From Lysinibacillus xylanilyticus (GTDB lineage Bacteria > Bacillota > Bacilli > Bacillales_A > Planococcaceae), in contig NZ_MDDN01000002.1 in the NCBI RefSeq assembly GCF_001708185.1, positions 248,001 through 312,000 on the forward strand: a stretch of DNA of 64,000 bases, given 5' to 3'. The notes below the pieces were generated by a model. The model made no database searches, was not told the origin of the DNA, and saw only the letters and a program-made list of their open reading frames with translations. Every line of letters starts with the position of its first letter. Position 1 is the first letter of the stretch. The position numbers and the translations under genes were made by a program. Positions 57,256 to 64,000 of the stretch are shown piece by piece.

Positions 57256-58131
57256 TTACTCTTCTGACGTTAGATAAGTAAAGTATGTACCAAGTGACTT
57301 CACCTTGCAACCAAGTGCAGCTAGTTCTTCCATGGCCCCACGCATCATAGGCTCCTTTTCATCTGCCAATACATCAATCATAAAGAAATAATCACCTAAG
57401 CCCGTTTTTAATGGTCGTGATTCGATTTTACTTAAATTTAGCTGTCGCCATGCAAATACTGATAGTACTTGATGTAATGCCCCCGAACGGTCCGTTGGCA
57501 ATGTTATCATGAAAGTTGTTTTTGCCTGTCCATCCGATAATTCTTGCGGTAATCGTATGTTTTGCTTAGATAATACGAAAAAACGAGTATGGTTAAAATG
57601 GAAATCATGAATATTATCTTGAACAATTTCTAAGCCATATTTTTCTGCCGCAGCTGCATTACCAACTGCCGCAATACATTCGCTTGGATTTTCGGATACA
57701 TATTTTGCCGCTGCCGCTGTTGATGTCGTTTGATGTAACGGAACATGGCTGAATCGATAAAATAAGTATTTATGACATTGTGCTAGCGCATGTGGATGTG
57801 AGTAAACTCCATTAATTGATTCCCAATTGTTCTTCTGCTCTTGATTGACCATTAAATGCTGCTGTATTTTCAACTGAAGCTCCCCTGTAACATATAGTGT
57901 TGCCTCATGAAATAAATAATCGAGCGTTAAAGGAACGGAGCCTTCTAAAGCATTTTCCAACGGTACAACTGCTAAATCTACCTTCCCCTTTGCTACTGCC
58001 TCTATACATTCTGGAATTGTAGCACAAGGGACAAGCCACTCAGTTGGAAAGGTGGCTTTAGTCGCTAAGTATGTAAATGATGCTTCCGGCCCTAAATAGC
58101 CAATTCGTTTTTCCCATTGTTCTTTTGTCAT
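57256..58131 (-). CDS. pheA: Prephenate dehydratase
   Basis: Converts prephenate to phenylpyruvate in phenylalanine synthesis, 291 residues. YLGPEASFTYLATKATF opens the catalytic domain, VVPLENALEGSVPLTLD and the active-site HNHTRFFVLSK-like FNHTRFFVLSKQN follow. An ACT domain from about residue 200 (GALHQVLSVFAWRQLNLSKIESRPLK, cited by its ESRPLK motif) binds phenylalanine for feedback. ATG 58131 has GGAGG eight bases upstream. An earlier ATG at 58149 is less likely. An ACTACAATTGTAGT palindrome lies just upstream. Confidence 0.96.
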   Translation of the reverse strand: MTKEQWEKRIGYLGPEASFTYLATKATFPTEWLVPCATIPECIEAVAKGKVDLAVVPLENALEGSVPLTLDYLFHEATLYVTGELQLKIQQHLMVNQEQKNNWESINGVYSHPHALAQCHKYLFYRFSHVPLHQTTSTAAAAKYVSENPSECIAAVGNAAAAEKYGLEIVQDNIHDFHFNHTRFFVLSKQNIRLPQELSDGQAKTTFMITLPTDRSGALHQVLSVFAWRQLNLSKIESRPLKTGLGDYFFMIDVLADEKEPMMRGAMEELAALGCKVKSLGTYFTYLTSEE

Positions 58132-58319
58132 GATATTTACCTCCCTCACTACAATTGTAGTATAAAGTTTGAGTTTAATTTACTGTGTGTAATATTTGCA
58201 AATAAAAGATTTAACATTTCTATTTTTTCAGAAAATTAATTTTATGGTACTACATAGAATGTTAGGTACGTGCGAAGTTTCTCAACACATGTCGGTGACT
58301 GCCCGACCCTTTATGAATG

Positions 58320-58361
58320 TTCTATCCGTCTCTTTGCTTGTTCTATACAACGACTTTTTTT
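58320..58361. repeat. Two 21-bp repeat units
   Basis: TTCTATCCGTCTCTTTGC at 58320 and TTCTATACAACGAC at 58341 are 21 bases apart and belong to the 43921 family. They lie between pheA and pheB. Confidence 0.6.
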
Positions 58362-58379
58362 ACTCTTTAGTTATAGAAT

Positions 58380-58431
58380 AAGGAGCTGTCCCATCAGACA
58401 GTATTACATCATGTGGGACTGCTCCTTTTTG
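58380..58431 (-). terminator. Hairpin downstream of pheB
   Basis: AAGGAGC-T-GTCCCA pairs with TGGGAC-T-GCTCCTT around 20 bases. Strong stem, with T on the plus side and few on the minus side. It lies about 130 bases past the pheB stop. The rest of 58132-58562 shows only the 21-bp repeats. Confidence 0.6.
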
Positions 58432-58562
58432 AGCTTTATAACATATTTGCTAGTGCTTTTATAGTTGAATTCAATCTGCAAATTAAACACTGCTGTTTAC
58501 ATTTGTCAATAATTCAAGCTTGCTTATAAATTATGGTTTTAATTATTTACTATCAACAGTTA

Positions 58563-59018
58563 CTACAATGCACCAGAACTAATCACTTCCGCAGACTCTA
58601 CAAAATCTAAACGTTTGAGTTGCTGTATTAAATCATCAAGTTCACATGTCATGCTAGTTACATCTAATGACAACGTAACATTGGCACGTCCTTGAATCGG
58701 TATAGTTTGATGGATAGTCAGTACATTGCAATGCGTAATTGTCACTGTTTCTAAAAGCTTTGCAAGTGTTCCTTTACGGTCCTGAAGCTGTAAAAAGACT
58801 GTTAAAATGCGTTCCTGCACAATTGAGTGAAAAGGAAATACAGCATCACGATATTTGTAAAACGCACTACGCGATAAATCCACCTGCTTTACCGCATCCC
58901 AAATGGAAGATACCGAACCACTTGACAGTAAGTGTTTCGCCTCCAAAGTTTTTTGCATAGCATCCGTTAAAACATCTTCACGAACTAAATAATATCGCTG
59001 ATTCGCAACATTCTTCAT
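58563..59018 (-). CDS. pheB: ACT-domain protein PheB (UPF0735)
   Basis: A 151-residue protein with an N-terminal helical part (YYLVREDVLTDAMQKTLEAK, then SIWDAVKQVDLSRSAFYKYRD, which looks like a helix-turn-helix) and a C-terminal ACT domain (IQGRANVTLSLDVTSM). In Bacillus it lies between obg and pheA and is named PheB, but no catalytic role has been shown. An amino-acid-responsive regulator is the likely function. It follows obg by 24 bases. Confidence 0.9.
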   Translation of the reverse strand: MKNVANQRYYLVREDVLTDAMQKTLEAKHLLSSGSVSSIWDAVKQVDLSRSAFYKYRDAVFPFHSIVQERILTVFLQLQDRKGTLAKLLETVTITHCNVLTIHQTIPIQGRANVTLSLDVTSMTCELDDLIQQLKRLDFVESAEVISSGAL

Positions 59019-59042
59019 ACGCTTCCCCCTAAAACTCTTGTC

Positions 59043-60332
59043 TTAATCGACAAATTCAAATTCAAACTCTTGCAGACGAACTGTATCGCCATCTTGTGCT
59101 CCACGTTCGCGTAGTGCTTCATCCACGCCCATTGCACGCAATTGACGAGCAAAACGGCGAATACCATCTTCACGGCTGAAGTCAGTCATTTTAAATAGGC
59201 GTTCAATTGCGTAACCACTAATGATAAATGCACCATCATCATCACGAGTAATTTCGAAATCTTCACCTTTTCCTTCATGTTTATACATTACCGTTGCATC
59301 TGATTGCTCTTCTAAATCATCGTATAGAGGGAATTCAGGCGTTACTTCCAGTAAATCAGCAATGGCAAATAGTAACTCTTTTAAGCCTTGACGTGAAATT
59401 GCTGAAATCGGGAAAATTTGAATGTCTTCTCCCACTTTTTTGCGGAATTCCTCTAAGTTTTCTTCTGCTTCTGGCATATCCATTTTATTTGCCACAATAA
59501 TTTGCGGACGCTCTGTTAAACGAAGATTATATTGTTTTAGCTCTTCATTAATCGTTAAATAATCCTCGTATGGATCTCGACCTTCCATCCCAGACATATC
59601 AATTACATGGACAATAACACGTGTACGCTCGATATGTCGTAAAAACTGATGGCCTAAGCCCACTCCTTCATGAGCTCCTTCAATAAGTCCAGGTAAATCT
59701 GCCATCGCAAAGCTACGATGATCATCCGTTTCAATCATCCCTAAATTTGGAACAATCGTTGTGAAATGATAAGCACCAATTTTTGGCTTAGCAGCAGAAA
59801 CAACAGATAGAAGCGTTGATTTACCAACACTTGGGAAACCTACTAGTCCCACATCCGCTAAAACTTTTAACTCTAATATAACATTTAATTCTTGTCCTGG
59901 CTCACCTTTTTCAGAAAGTTCTGGAGCTGGATTTGCTGGTGTTGCAAAGCGGGAATTTCCTCGTCCACCTCGACCAGCTTTGGCAATTATAGCTGTTTGA
60001 CCATGCTCGACTAAATCAGCAATTACGGCATTTGTTTCTTCATTGATAACAACTGTGCCTGGTGGTACTTTAACGATTAAATCCTCTGCACGTTTACCAT
60101 GCATTCCTTTACTCATACCATGCTCACCACGGTCAGCCTTGAAGTGGCGTTTATAGCGAAAATCCATTAATGTTCGCAAACCCTCTTCAACTTGAAATAC
60201 TACGTTACCACCGTGTCCACCGTCACCACCGGCTGGACCACCATTCGGTACATATTTTTCTCGGCGGAAGGCAACCATTCCGTCACCACCGTCGCCACCT
60301 TTTACATAAATCTTAACGTGATCGACAAACAT
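59043..60332 (-). CDS. obg: GTPase Obg
   Basis: An essential ribosome-associated GTPase that also links to the general stress response and sporulation, 429 residues. The glycine-rich Obg fold comes first ([17 protein letters not shown] to about residue 158). The G domain has G1 [12 protein letters not shown]3 [13 protein letters not shown]4 ANKMDMP and G5 ISAIS. The OCT domain ends the protein ([13 protein letters not shown]). It starts five bases after the spo0B stop. This matches the spo0B-obg operon of Bacillus. Confidence 0.97.
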   Translation of the reverse strand: MFVDHVKIYVKGGDGGDGMVAFRREKYVPNGGPAGGDGGHGGNVVFQVEEGLRTLMDFRYKRHFKADRGEHGMSKGMHGKRAEDLIVKVPPGTVVINEETNAVIADLVEHGQTAIIAKAGRGGRGNSRFATPANPAPELSEKGEPGQELNVILELKVLADVGLVGFPSVGKSTLLSVVSAAKPKIGAYHFTTIVPNLGMIETDDHRSFAMADLPGLIEGAHEGVGLGHQFLRHIERTRVIVHVIDMSGMEGRDPYEDYLTINEELKQYNLRLTERPQIIVANKMDMPEAEENLEEFRKKVGEDIQIFPISAISRQGLKELLFAIADLLEVTPEFPLYDDLEEQSDATVMYKHEGKGEDFEITRDDDGAFIISGYAIERLFKMTDFSREDGIRRFARQLRAMGVDEALRERGAQDGDTVRLQEFEFEFVD

Positions 60333-60337
60333 TTAGT

Positions 60338-60865
60338 TCACTCCCTATTTGCATTCAATACATATTGCCAGCACGTATTCGTCTGTTCAATTGTTTGAAT
60401 GTCTAATTGTTTCAAACCTTTTTCGGTGAATGCATCAGCACTCCATAGCCCATTTAGCGTGAATGTCACGGCAAATGTATGATCGTCAACACGTACATCG
60501 AGCGCTAAGCTCTGCTCTGTAAATGGATCTAATGTATCATAAACATGCATAACTGTTTTGTTTAAGTAATCTACAATTTCCGTATCAATATTATTTGTGA
60601 CGGGCTTTTTTATCTCACCGCTAAGTTTCATTGGTAATGATTGATAGCGCCAGCCTGCTGTTTGCAGCCACTCGATTGTTTGCGGTAATTGTAGACGATT
60701 AAGGATAGAAAGTGCTTGTAATTGTTCCGAATAATTTTGAATAAGTTTTTTTGATTCATCAATTCTACCTAAATCTAAATTCATGCGAATAAGCTGGAGC
60801 TGATTCACATAATCATGATTTGCAAAACGTAATACTTCACTAATGGTTAGTGATTGATTGTTCAT
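60338..60865 (-). CDS. spo0B: Sporulation initiation phosphotransferase Spo0B
   Basis: Passes phosphate from Spo0F to Spo0A in the sporulation phosphorelay. It is 175 residues with the start at ATG 60865 (GGAG eight bases upstream). The phospho-histidine helix is LRFANHDYVNQLQLIRMNL with His17, aligned with the HDWMNKLQLIKGNL segment of Bacillus Spo0B. The C-terminal half is a degenerate kinase-like domain without ATP motifs. It is the first gene after the 46-bp array and probably uses the promoter at 60896-60904. Confidence 0.9.
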   Translation of the reverse strand: MNNQSLTISEVLRFANHDYVNQLQLIRMNLDLGRIDESKKLIQNYSEQLQALSILNRLQLPQTIEWLQTAGWRYQSLPMKLSGEIKKPVTNNIDTEIVDYLNKTVMHVYDTLDPFTEQSLALDVRVDDHTFAVTFTLNGLWSADAFTEKGLKQLDIQTIEQTNTCWQYVLNANRE

Positions 60866-60895
60866 CCCATTCACTCCAATAAAGTTATCCTTACT

Positions 60896-60904
60896 AGTAT
60901 AACA
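60896..60904 (-). promoter_or_regulatory. Extended -10 promoter of spo0B-obg
   Basis: On the minus strand TGT-TATACT gives an extended -10 box about 30 bases before the spo0B start. A clear -35 box is not seen. It is needed because a terminator follows rpmA. Confidence 0.45.
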
Positions 60905-60988
60905 AGTTTTGCTGTATTTTTCCCTTAAATCTTTATCAATTATTCCTCGGTATAATTGTGTCCGAAATCGGCTTTGTGCTTAGGCCTG

Positions 60989-61667
60989 CAAATGTTTTAT
61001 GTGCGAAAGCGTAGTGTTAACGTAGCGACAGCAACAAATGTTTTTTGTGCGAAAGCGTAGTGCTAACGTAGCGGCAGCAACAAATGTTTTTTGTGCGAAA
61101 GCGTAGTGCTAACGTAGCGGCAGCAACAAATGTTTTTTGTGCGAAAGCGTAGTGCTAACGCAGCGACAGCAACAAATGTTTTTTGTGCGAAAGCGTAGTG
61201 CTTAACGCAGCGGCAGCAACAAATGTTTTTTGTGCGAAAGCGTAGTGCTAACGCAGCGACAGCAACAAATGTTTTTTGTGCGAAAGCGTAGTGTTAACGC
61301 AGCGACAGCAACAAATGTTTTTTGTGCGAAAGCGTAGTGTTAACGTAGCGACAGCAACAAATGTTTTATGTGCGAAAGCGTAGTGTTAACGCAGCGACAG
61401 CAACAAATGTTTTTTGTGCGAAAGCGTAGTGCTAACGCAGCGACAGCAACAAATGTTTTTTGTGCGAAAGCGTAGTGTTAACGCAGCGACAGCAACAAAT
61501 GTTTTTTGTGCGAAAGCGTAGTGTTAACGTAGCGACAGCAACAAATGTTTTTTGTGCGAAAGCGTAGTGCTAACGCAGCGGCAGCAACAAATGTTTTTTG
61601 TGCGAAAGCGTAGTGCTAACGCAGCGGCAGCAACAAATGTTTTTTGTGCGAAAGCGTAGTGCTAACT
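60989..61667. repeat. 46-bp tandem array, about 14.7 copies
   Basis: Units beginning CAAATGTTTT start at 60989, 61035, 61081, 61127, 61173, 61220, 61266 and so on every 46 bases to 61634. One unit has a single extra base. Each holds GTGCGAAAGCGTAGTG, (C/T)TAACG(C/T)AGCG(A/G)C and AGCAA. Variation is confined to a few sites. It lies between rpmA and spo0B, which in Bacillus are close together. Confidence 0.95.
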
Positions 61668-61671
61668 TTTT

Positions 61672-61704
61672 TGTCTGTTCGATAGCGAAGCGACAGCAAA
61701 AGGG
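61672..61704. repeat. Diverged single repeat copy at the end of the 46-bp array
   Basis: CTGTTCGATAGCGAAGCGACAGCAA lacks the central GTAGTGCTAACGC of the array unit, as do the dispersed copies at 3084 and 32075. Confidence 0.55.
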
Positions 61705-61750
61705 TTTTAACTGCGCGAAAGCATTGCGGCAACACAGCATGATGTTGGTC

Positions 61751-61829
61751 ACTCAGTCGTTGCCACAGGACGTGGCGTTCTTAGACTGAGTTCCATATTT
61801 CAGCGGATGTTTGGACGCCCACTGAACTA
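61751..61829. other. Two adjacent hairpins between rpmA and the 46-bp array
   Basis: First: ACTCAGTC and GACTGAGT enclose an inner GCCAC/GTGGC stem (61751-61791). Second: TTCAG and CTGAA with weaker inner pairing follow. No T run. This may be another dispersed structured element. Confidence 0.5.
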
Positions 61830-61843
61830 AGTTGAAATTTAGC

Positions 61844-61873
61844 CAAAAAAAGGACTGCAATAAATGCAGTCCT
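61844..61873 (-). terminator. Terminator after rpmA
   Basis: AGGACTGCA pairs perfectly with TGCAGTCCT around a five-base loop, followed by seven T on the minus strand. It separates the ribosomal genes from spo0B-obg. Confidence 0.9.
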
Positions 61874-61900
61874 ACGCTTTATGTTTATCTTTTTTTAAGA

Positions 61901-62200
61901 TTAAGCTTCTTGTGATGCTGGGTAAACAGATACTTGTTTGCGATCGCGACCTAAGCGTTCGAATTTAACAACGCCGTCAACTTTAGCAAATAGTGTATCG
62001 TCACCACCACGACCTACGTTTGTACCTGGGTAAATTTTTGTACCGCGTTGACGGTAAAGAATTGAACCACCAGTTACGAATTGGCCATCAGCACGTTTAG
62101 CACCAAGTCGTTTTGACTCAGAGTCACGTCCGTTTTTAGTAGAACCTACCCCTTTTTTAGATGCGAAAAGTTGAAGGTCTAATGCTAATAATAATTTCAT
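61901..62200 (-). CDS. rpmA: Ribosomal protein bL27
   Basis: Large-subunit protein near the peptidyl transferase centre, 99 residues. The N-terminal [16 protein letters not shown] includes the Firmicutes-specific leader that the protease Prp removes after the LFA or LQLFA segment, leaving the conserved [14 protein letters not shown] start. [21 protein letters not shown] follows. It overlaps the prp stop by four bases (ATGA) with AGGTGG as ribosome-binding site. Confidence 0.98.
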   Translation of the reverse strand: MKLLLALDLQLFASKKGVGSTKNGRDSESKRLGAKRADGQFVTGGSILYRQRGTKIYPGTNVGRGGDDTLFAKVDGVVKFERLGRDRKQVSVYPASQEA

Positions 62201-62553
62201 CGTGTTCCACCTCCTACTTGGTTGTAGTTGATTTGGATGTATTGTCCGTAATTTTGCACCATAGAATACACTTGGGCAGTCATTACTTGGACAATTAACT
62301 GTAGTTTTGCATCAATCTCAGGCTCTAAATCTGATGGTAAATCTACCTTAAGATAGCCTCCACCTTCAGCAGCTTGTTCGACTTCTGGCTGTAATTGTAA
62401 TAGTGCATAAATAGCATTCACCGTACCTATGGCAATGGTAGATGCTCCTGCACATACTAAATCCTTACCAGATTCATCGTATTCAGCATGTCCTGAAAAT
62501 TCGAATGCTGACACATGTCTATTTTCATCGTGATGAATCGTAACTTGTATCAT
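62197..62553 (-). CDS. prp: Ribosomal-processing cysteine protease Prp
   Basis: Cleaves the N-terminal leader of bL27 before assembly, 118 residues (YsxB in Bacillus). The catalytic pair is visible: His in [12 protein letters not shown] (residue 22) and Cys in [13 protein letters not shown] (residue 34). It lies between rplU and rpmA, 16 bases after rplU and overlapping rpmA by four bases, so protease and substrate are co-translated. Confidence 0.96.
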   Translation of the reverse strand: MIQVTIHHDENRHVSAFEFSGHAEYDESGKDLVCAGASTIAIGTVNAIYALLQLQPEVEQAAEGGGYLKVDLPSDLEPEIDAKLQLIVQVMTAQVYSMVQNYGQYIQINYNQVGGGTR

Positions 62554-62569
62554 TCGTTACACCTCACAA

Positions 62570-62878
62570 TTAAGCGTTGATAGCTTCAACAACTAATTTT
62601 GTGTAAGGTTGACGGTGACCTTGTTTACGACGGTAGTTCTTTTTAGCTTTCAATTTGAAAACAACGATTTTTTTCGCACGGCCTTCTTTAACAACTTTAG
62701 CTGTTACAGTAGCGCCTTCTACGAATGGAGCTCCAACTTTAACGTTTTCGCCACCAACGAATAAAACTTTATCGAAAGTTACAACCTCGTCAGCTTCTAC
62801 ACCTAATTTTTCAACATAGATTTCTTGACCAGCTTCTACTTTGATTTGTTTACCACCAGTTTCAATAATTGCGTACAT
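62570..62878 (-). CDS. rplU: Ribosomal protein bL21
   Basis: Large-subunit protein, 102 residues from ATG 62878 (GAGGAGGTG upstream; the frame to 62896 is a run-in). [15 protein letters not shown] and [19 protein letters not shown] are the family hallmarks. It is the first gene of rplU-prp-rpmA and is preceded by an L21-type leader and a good promoter. Confidence 0.98.
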   Translation of the reverse strand: MYAIIETGGKQIKVEAGQEIYVEKLGVEADEVVTFDKVLFVGGENVKVGAPFVEGATVTAKVVKEGRAKKIVVFKLKAKKNYRRKQGHRQPYTKLVVEAINA

Positions 62879-62883
62879 TTTAC

Positions 62884-62988
62884 TGCACCTCCTCATAGAC
62901 TCAGACTCGCCTGTTTATAAAGGTGATCATACGATACTTAAACCTTTCCAGTGCGGTTGTAGTAGCACAGGTGCTACAAACAATAACA
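62884..62988 (-). promoter_or_regulatory. L21 leader RNA
   Basis: The leader of about 105 bases holds TAGCACCTGTGCTA (a perfect short hairpin), then AGGTTTAAGTATCG and ATCACCTTTATAAACAGGCGAG before the ribosome-binding site. This resembles the L21 leader that lets bL21 repress its own operon in Bacillus. Not checked by folding. Confidence 0.65.
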
Positions 62989-62993
62989 TTAAG

Positions 62994-63022
62994 ATATTAC
63001 CACACGATTTATTTTAAGTCAA
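62994..63022 (-). promoter_or_regulatory. Sigma-A promoter of rplU-prp-rpmA
   Basis: On the minus strand TTGACT (63017-63022), 17 bases, then TAATAT (62994-62999). The -35 box overlaps the last codons of spoIVFB. Confidence 0.78.
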
Positions 63023-63625
63023 TCTATTCATTACATATTTCTCAAATGCTAAACGATATTTTCGATAATTCCATTCTTTTAACGCTTGAAGCCATATAAA
63101 TAAACATAGAATTGCTAAAAAAATAGATTGAGGGAGGTAATATAAAGTTATCATGAGTAGTATAGTCGCAATTGCAAGAGAAAGCCAGTAGTAATATTCA
63201 AATACCCGAACACTTGGAAAGACTAAAAATAAAGACGCTAAAAGTATTCTGCCACCGTCCAATGGAATAATCGGTAATACATTGATTGCTAATAGCACAA
63301 GTTGTGCATTGATGAGCTTTGCAGCAAGTAGTTCAGGCATAAAAAAAGCAAGGCCAATCCCTAATATTGTAGCGATTGGTCCCCCTAAGGCAATCCAAAG
63401 GAGTGACGTAGCTGGCACAACCGCTGGATTTTCAAATTCTATTTCCCCTCCATAAGGTGTTATAACGCATGATTTTACCTTAACACCACAAATCATTGCA
63501 GCTAACACATGACCTGCTTCATGCCATAGTAACGAAGATAAAATAATAGCATAATAAGCAATTTGACCACTAAAAATCATTATAAATACGAAAGGGATAC
63601 ATAGAAGATGCAGTTTAATTTTCAT
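63014..63625 (-). CDS. spoIVFB: Stage IV sporulation protein FB, intramembrane metalloprotease
   Basis: The site-2-type protease that cuts pro-sigma-K in the outer forespore membrane, 203 residues. The zinc motif HEAGH lies in SSLLWHEAGHVLAAM near residue 35, and the third ligand in NVLPIIPLDGGRILL near residue 125. Five or six hydrophobic spans are seen. ATG 63625 overlaps the end of spoIVFA by 11 bases, so the two are coupled. The frame to 63655 runs further into spoIVFA and is unlikely. Confidence 0.95.
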   Translation of the reverse strand: MKIKLHLLCIPFVFIMIFSGQIAYYAIILSSLLWHEAGHVLAAMICGVKVKSCVITPYGGEIEFENPAVVPATSLLWIALGGPIATILGIGLAFFMPELLAAKLINAQLVLLAINVLPIIPLDGGRILLASLFLVFPSVRVFEYYYWLSLAIATILLMITLYYLPQSIFLAILCLFIWLQALKEWNYRKYRLAFEKYVMNRLT

Positions 63626-64000
63626 TGGACGCCGCTGTTTCAAGCCACTGTACAACCTGCTCTAAACTATAAGATGTCTTATCTTTTTCAATCGAGATAT
63701 AGAGTTGTCCGGCCTCTTTCATGCCGATTAAATCATTTGCCTGTACTGTTGTATACGGCAGTTGCGCTAAACTATCAAGCATCCCATAGGAAACTGTGGT
63801 GCCATCATCATAGCTAATCGTCATTGTTTTACCAGTATATTTTGTATGACCAGTGAAAACAACAAGACCATTCTGCCCAGCATACACTGGAAGACCAGCA
63901 TCATACTGCAATAAAAAGCCTTCCTTAAAAACTTGCGCATCGGCAAATGTTAATAGTTCAGTTTGCCCAACATCACTTGATACTAAAATGGTTTCCTCCT
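63615..64000 (-). CDS. spoIVFA: Stage IV sporulation protein FA, C-terminal part
   Basis: The frame is open to the window edge (EETILVSSDVGQTELL upstream of the first in-frame TTG), so the start lies outside. The visible 128 residues are an M23/LytM-like beta domain (GLPVYAGQNGLVVFTGHTKY, TMTISYDDGTTVSYGML) without the zinc ligands, as expected for SpoIVFA, which holds BofA and SpoIVFB together and inhibits the protease. The overlap with spoIVFB supports the call. Confidence 0.85.
   Translation of the reverse strand, partial: EETILVSSDVGQTELLTFADAQVFKEGFLLQYDAGLPVYAGQNGLVVFTGHTKYTGKTMTISYDDGTTVSYGMLDSLAQLPYTTVQANDLIGMKEAGQLYISIEKDKTSYSLEQVVQWLETAASNEN

Noticed and set aside
60989-61667. 46-bp array as a CRISPR
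   Set aside because: The whole unit is conserved, with no unique spacers between repeats, and no cas genes are nearby.
61570-61789. Short open frames on both strands in and beside the 46-bp array
   Set aside because: They are made of array sequence and lack ribosome-binding sites. The unit length is not a multiple of three, so no long frame continues through the array.

Overview
This window is a low-GC Firmicutes chromosome segment, most like Lysinibacillus or a close relative (Bacillales, spore former). The gene order rarA, tcdA, 6S RNA, aspS, hisS, amidase, dtd, rel, apt, recJ, secDF, comN, spoVB, yajC, tgt, queA, ruvB, ruvA, safA, niaR, pheA, pheB, obg, spo0B, rpmA, prp, rplU, spoIVFB, spoIVFA matches the well-known Bacillus block, and the sporulation genes (spo0B, spoIVFA/B, spoVB, safA) are present. 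Almost everything is on the minus strand. The left edge cuts rarA and the right edge cuts spoIVFA. No tRNA, rRNA, CRISPR array or recognisable transposase is visible.

Layout. 1-4.1 kb: end of rarA, three unrecognised genes, tcdA, and two inverted copies of a structured repeat. 4.1-17.1 kb: an accessory block lying between tcdA and the 6S RNA/aspS, which are close neighbours in Bacillus. It holds a LysR/MFS pair, a lactose/cellobiose-type PTS operon (IIB-IIA-IIC, MupG, BadF-type kinase), an Eis-like acetyltransferase, and a nagA-nagR-SIS-ptsH-ptsI operon. Both sugar operons carry NagR-type operators built on TGGTATA, so they look like one amino-sugar regulon with its own general PTS proteins. 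17.2-21.3 kb: 6S RNA, aspS, hisS and their T-box leader. 21.4-35.3 kb: cell-wall amidase, YfcC carrier with an odd regulator, dtd, rel, pseudouridine catabolism (psuK-psuG), apt and recJ. 35.4-41.9 kb: trpEDCFBA under a Trp T-box (specifier TGG), in which TrpE has lost most catalytic residues. 42-64 kb: a chemoreceptor, then the conserved export, tRNA-modification, recombination, spore and ribosome genes.

The intergenic DNA is rich in repeats. The most striking are short tandem arrays at six places (near 3.2, 17.15, 31.9, 32.15, 43.9 and 58.3 kb) that keep an exact or near-exact 21-bp spacing although their sequences differ, and a 46-bp tandem array (about 14.7 copies) between rpmA and spo0B.

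Functions were assigned by reading motifs and gene order by eye. No database search or folding program was run. Start codons were moved from the longest reading frame where a clear ribosome-binding site or neighbouring stop argued for it.
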